From assembly GCA_036389455.1 (NCBI GenBank), contig DASVPW010000001.1:1-36566 (forward strand): a DNA stretch of 36,566 nucleotides, written 5' to 3'. The DNA is from JAJKJG01 sp036389455 (GTDB lineage: Bacteria; Pseudomonadota; Alphaproteobacteria; Rhizobiales; Beijerinckiaceae). The translations under genes and the position numbers were made by a program. The notes below the pieces were generated by a model, which was not told where the DNA came from, did no database searches, and worked only from the letters and a program-made list of their open reading frames with translations. This document shows positions 36,505 to 36,566 of this stretch, piece after piece. Every line of letters starts with the position of its first letter. The first letter of the stretch is position 1.

Positions 36505-36566
36505 GGAACTGCGGCGACGAGGCTGCCGGACGGATGCAGGCCCGCTATAAGAGACGGGGAGGATCG

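Noticed and set aside
36428..36566. tRNA or other RNA gene at the right edge
   Set aside because: No cloverleaf or conserved T-loop sequence was found; only a possible -10 element (TATAAG) for a gene outside the window.

Overview
The window is a high-GC chromosomal segment of an alphaproteobacterium. A Hyphomicrobiales (Rhizobiales) organism of the Methylobacteriaceae/Bradyrhizobium type is most likely. The evidence is the gene order of the division and cell wall (dcw) cluster with ftsL-ftsI-murE and ddl-ftsQ-ftsA-ftsZ-lpxC-bamD-recN-ligA, a long FtsZ (573 aa) with an alphaproteobacterial C-terminal peptide, and palindromic intergenic repeats typical of this group. The genus cannot be fixed from the sequence alone.

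Region 1 (1-2606): the 5' part of an acetolactate synthase large-subunit gene (minus strand, cut by the window edge). It is preceded by a compact attenuator: a promoter, a 16-codon leader peptide carrying consecutive Val-Leu-Ile-Val codons, and an intrinsic terminator. Upstream lie an FkbM-type methyltransferase and a small charged protein. Region 2 (2607-3606): an accessory patch with a low-GC two-helix membrane protein, a small gene broken by one frameshift and a truncated ORF, ending against the RNase P RNA gene (3653-4070). A HupE/UreJ-type membrane protein follows on the minus strand.

Region 3 (5012-25540): the dcw cluster on the plus strand: mraZ, rsmH, ftsL, ftsI, murE, murF, mraY, murD, ftsW, murG, murC, murB, ddl, ftsQ, ftsA, ftsZ. 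Most junctions overlap by 1-4 bases. The exceptions are informative: two palindromic repeat elements (before murE and before ftsW), a small secreted-protein gene with its own terminator between murG and murC, and a HicAB toxin-antitoxin pair plus an orphan MazE-like antitoxin between murB and ddl. A strong terminator follows ftsZ. Together these genes make lipid II (MurB-F, MraY, MurG, Ddl) and build the septum (FtsL, I, W, Q, A, Z).

Region 4 (25618-32769): lpxC (lipid A) and bamD (outer-membrane assembly), each with a likely promoter, then recN and ligA (DNA repair and ligation), and azlCD (branched-chain amino acid export) overlapping ligA. Region 5 (32795-36566): a second copy of the palindromic element, then on the minus strand an ABC-F translation factor (EttA type) followed by a long aminopeptidase P.

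No rRNA, tRNA, IS element, prophage or CRISPR array was seen. The most unusual points are the toxin-antitoxin pair embedded by start-stop overlap in the cell-wall operon, the branched-chain amino acid attenuator, and a patch of atypical A/T-ending codons in the 3' part of ddl that may hide a regulatory site for ftsQAZ.
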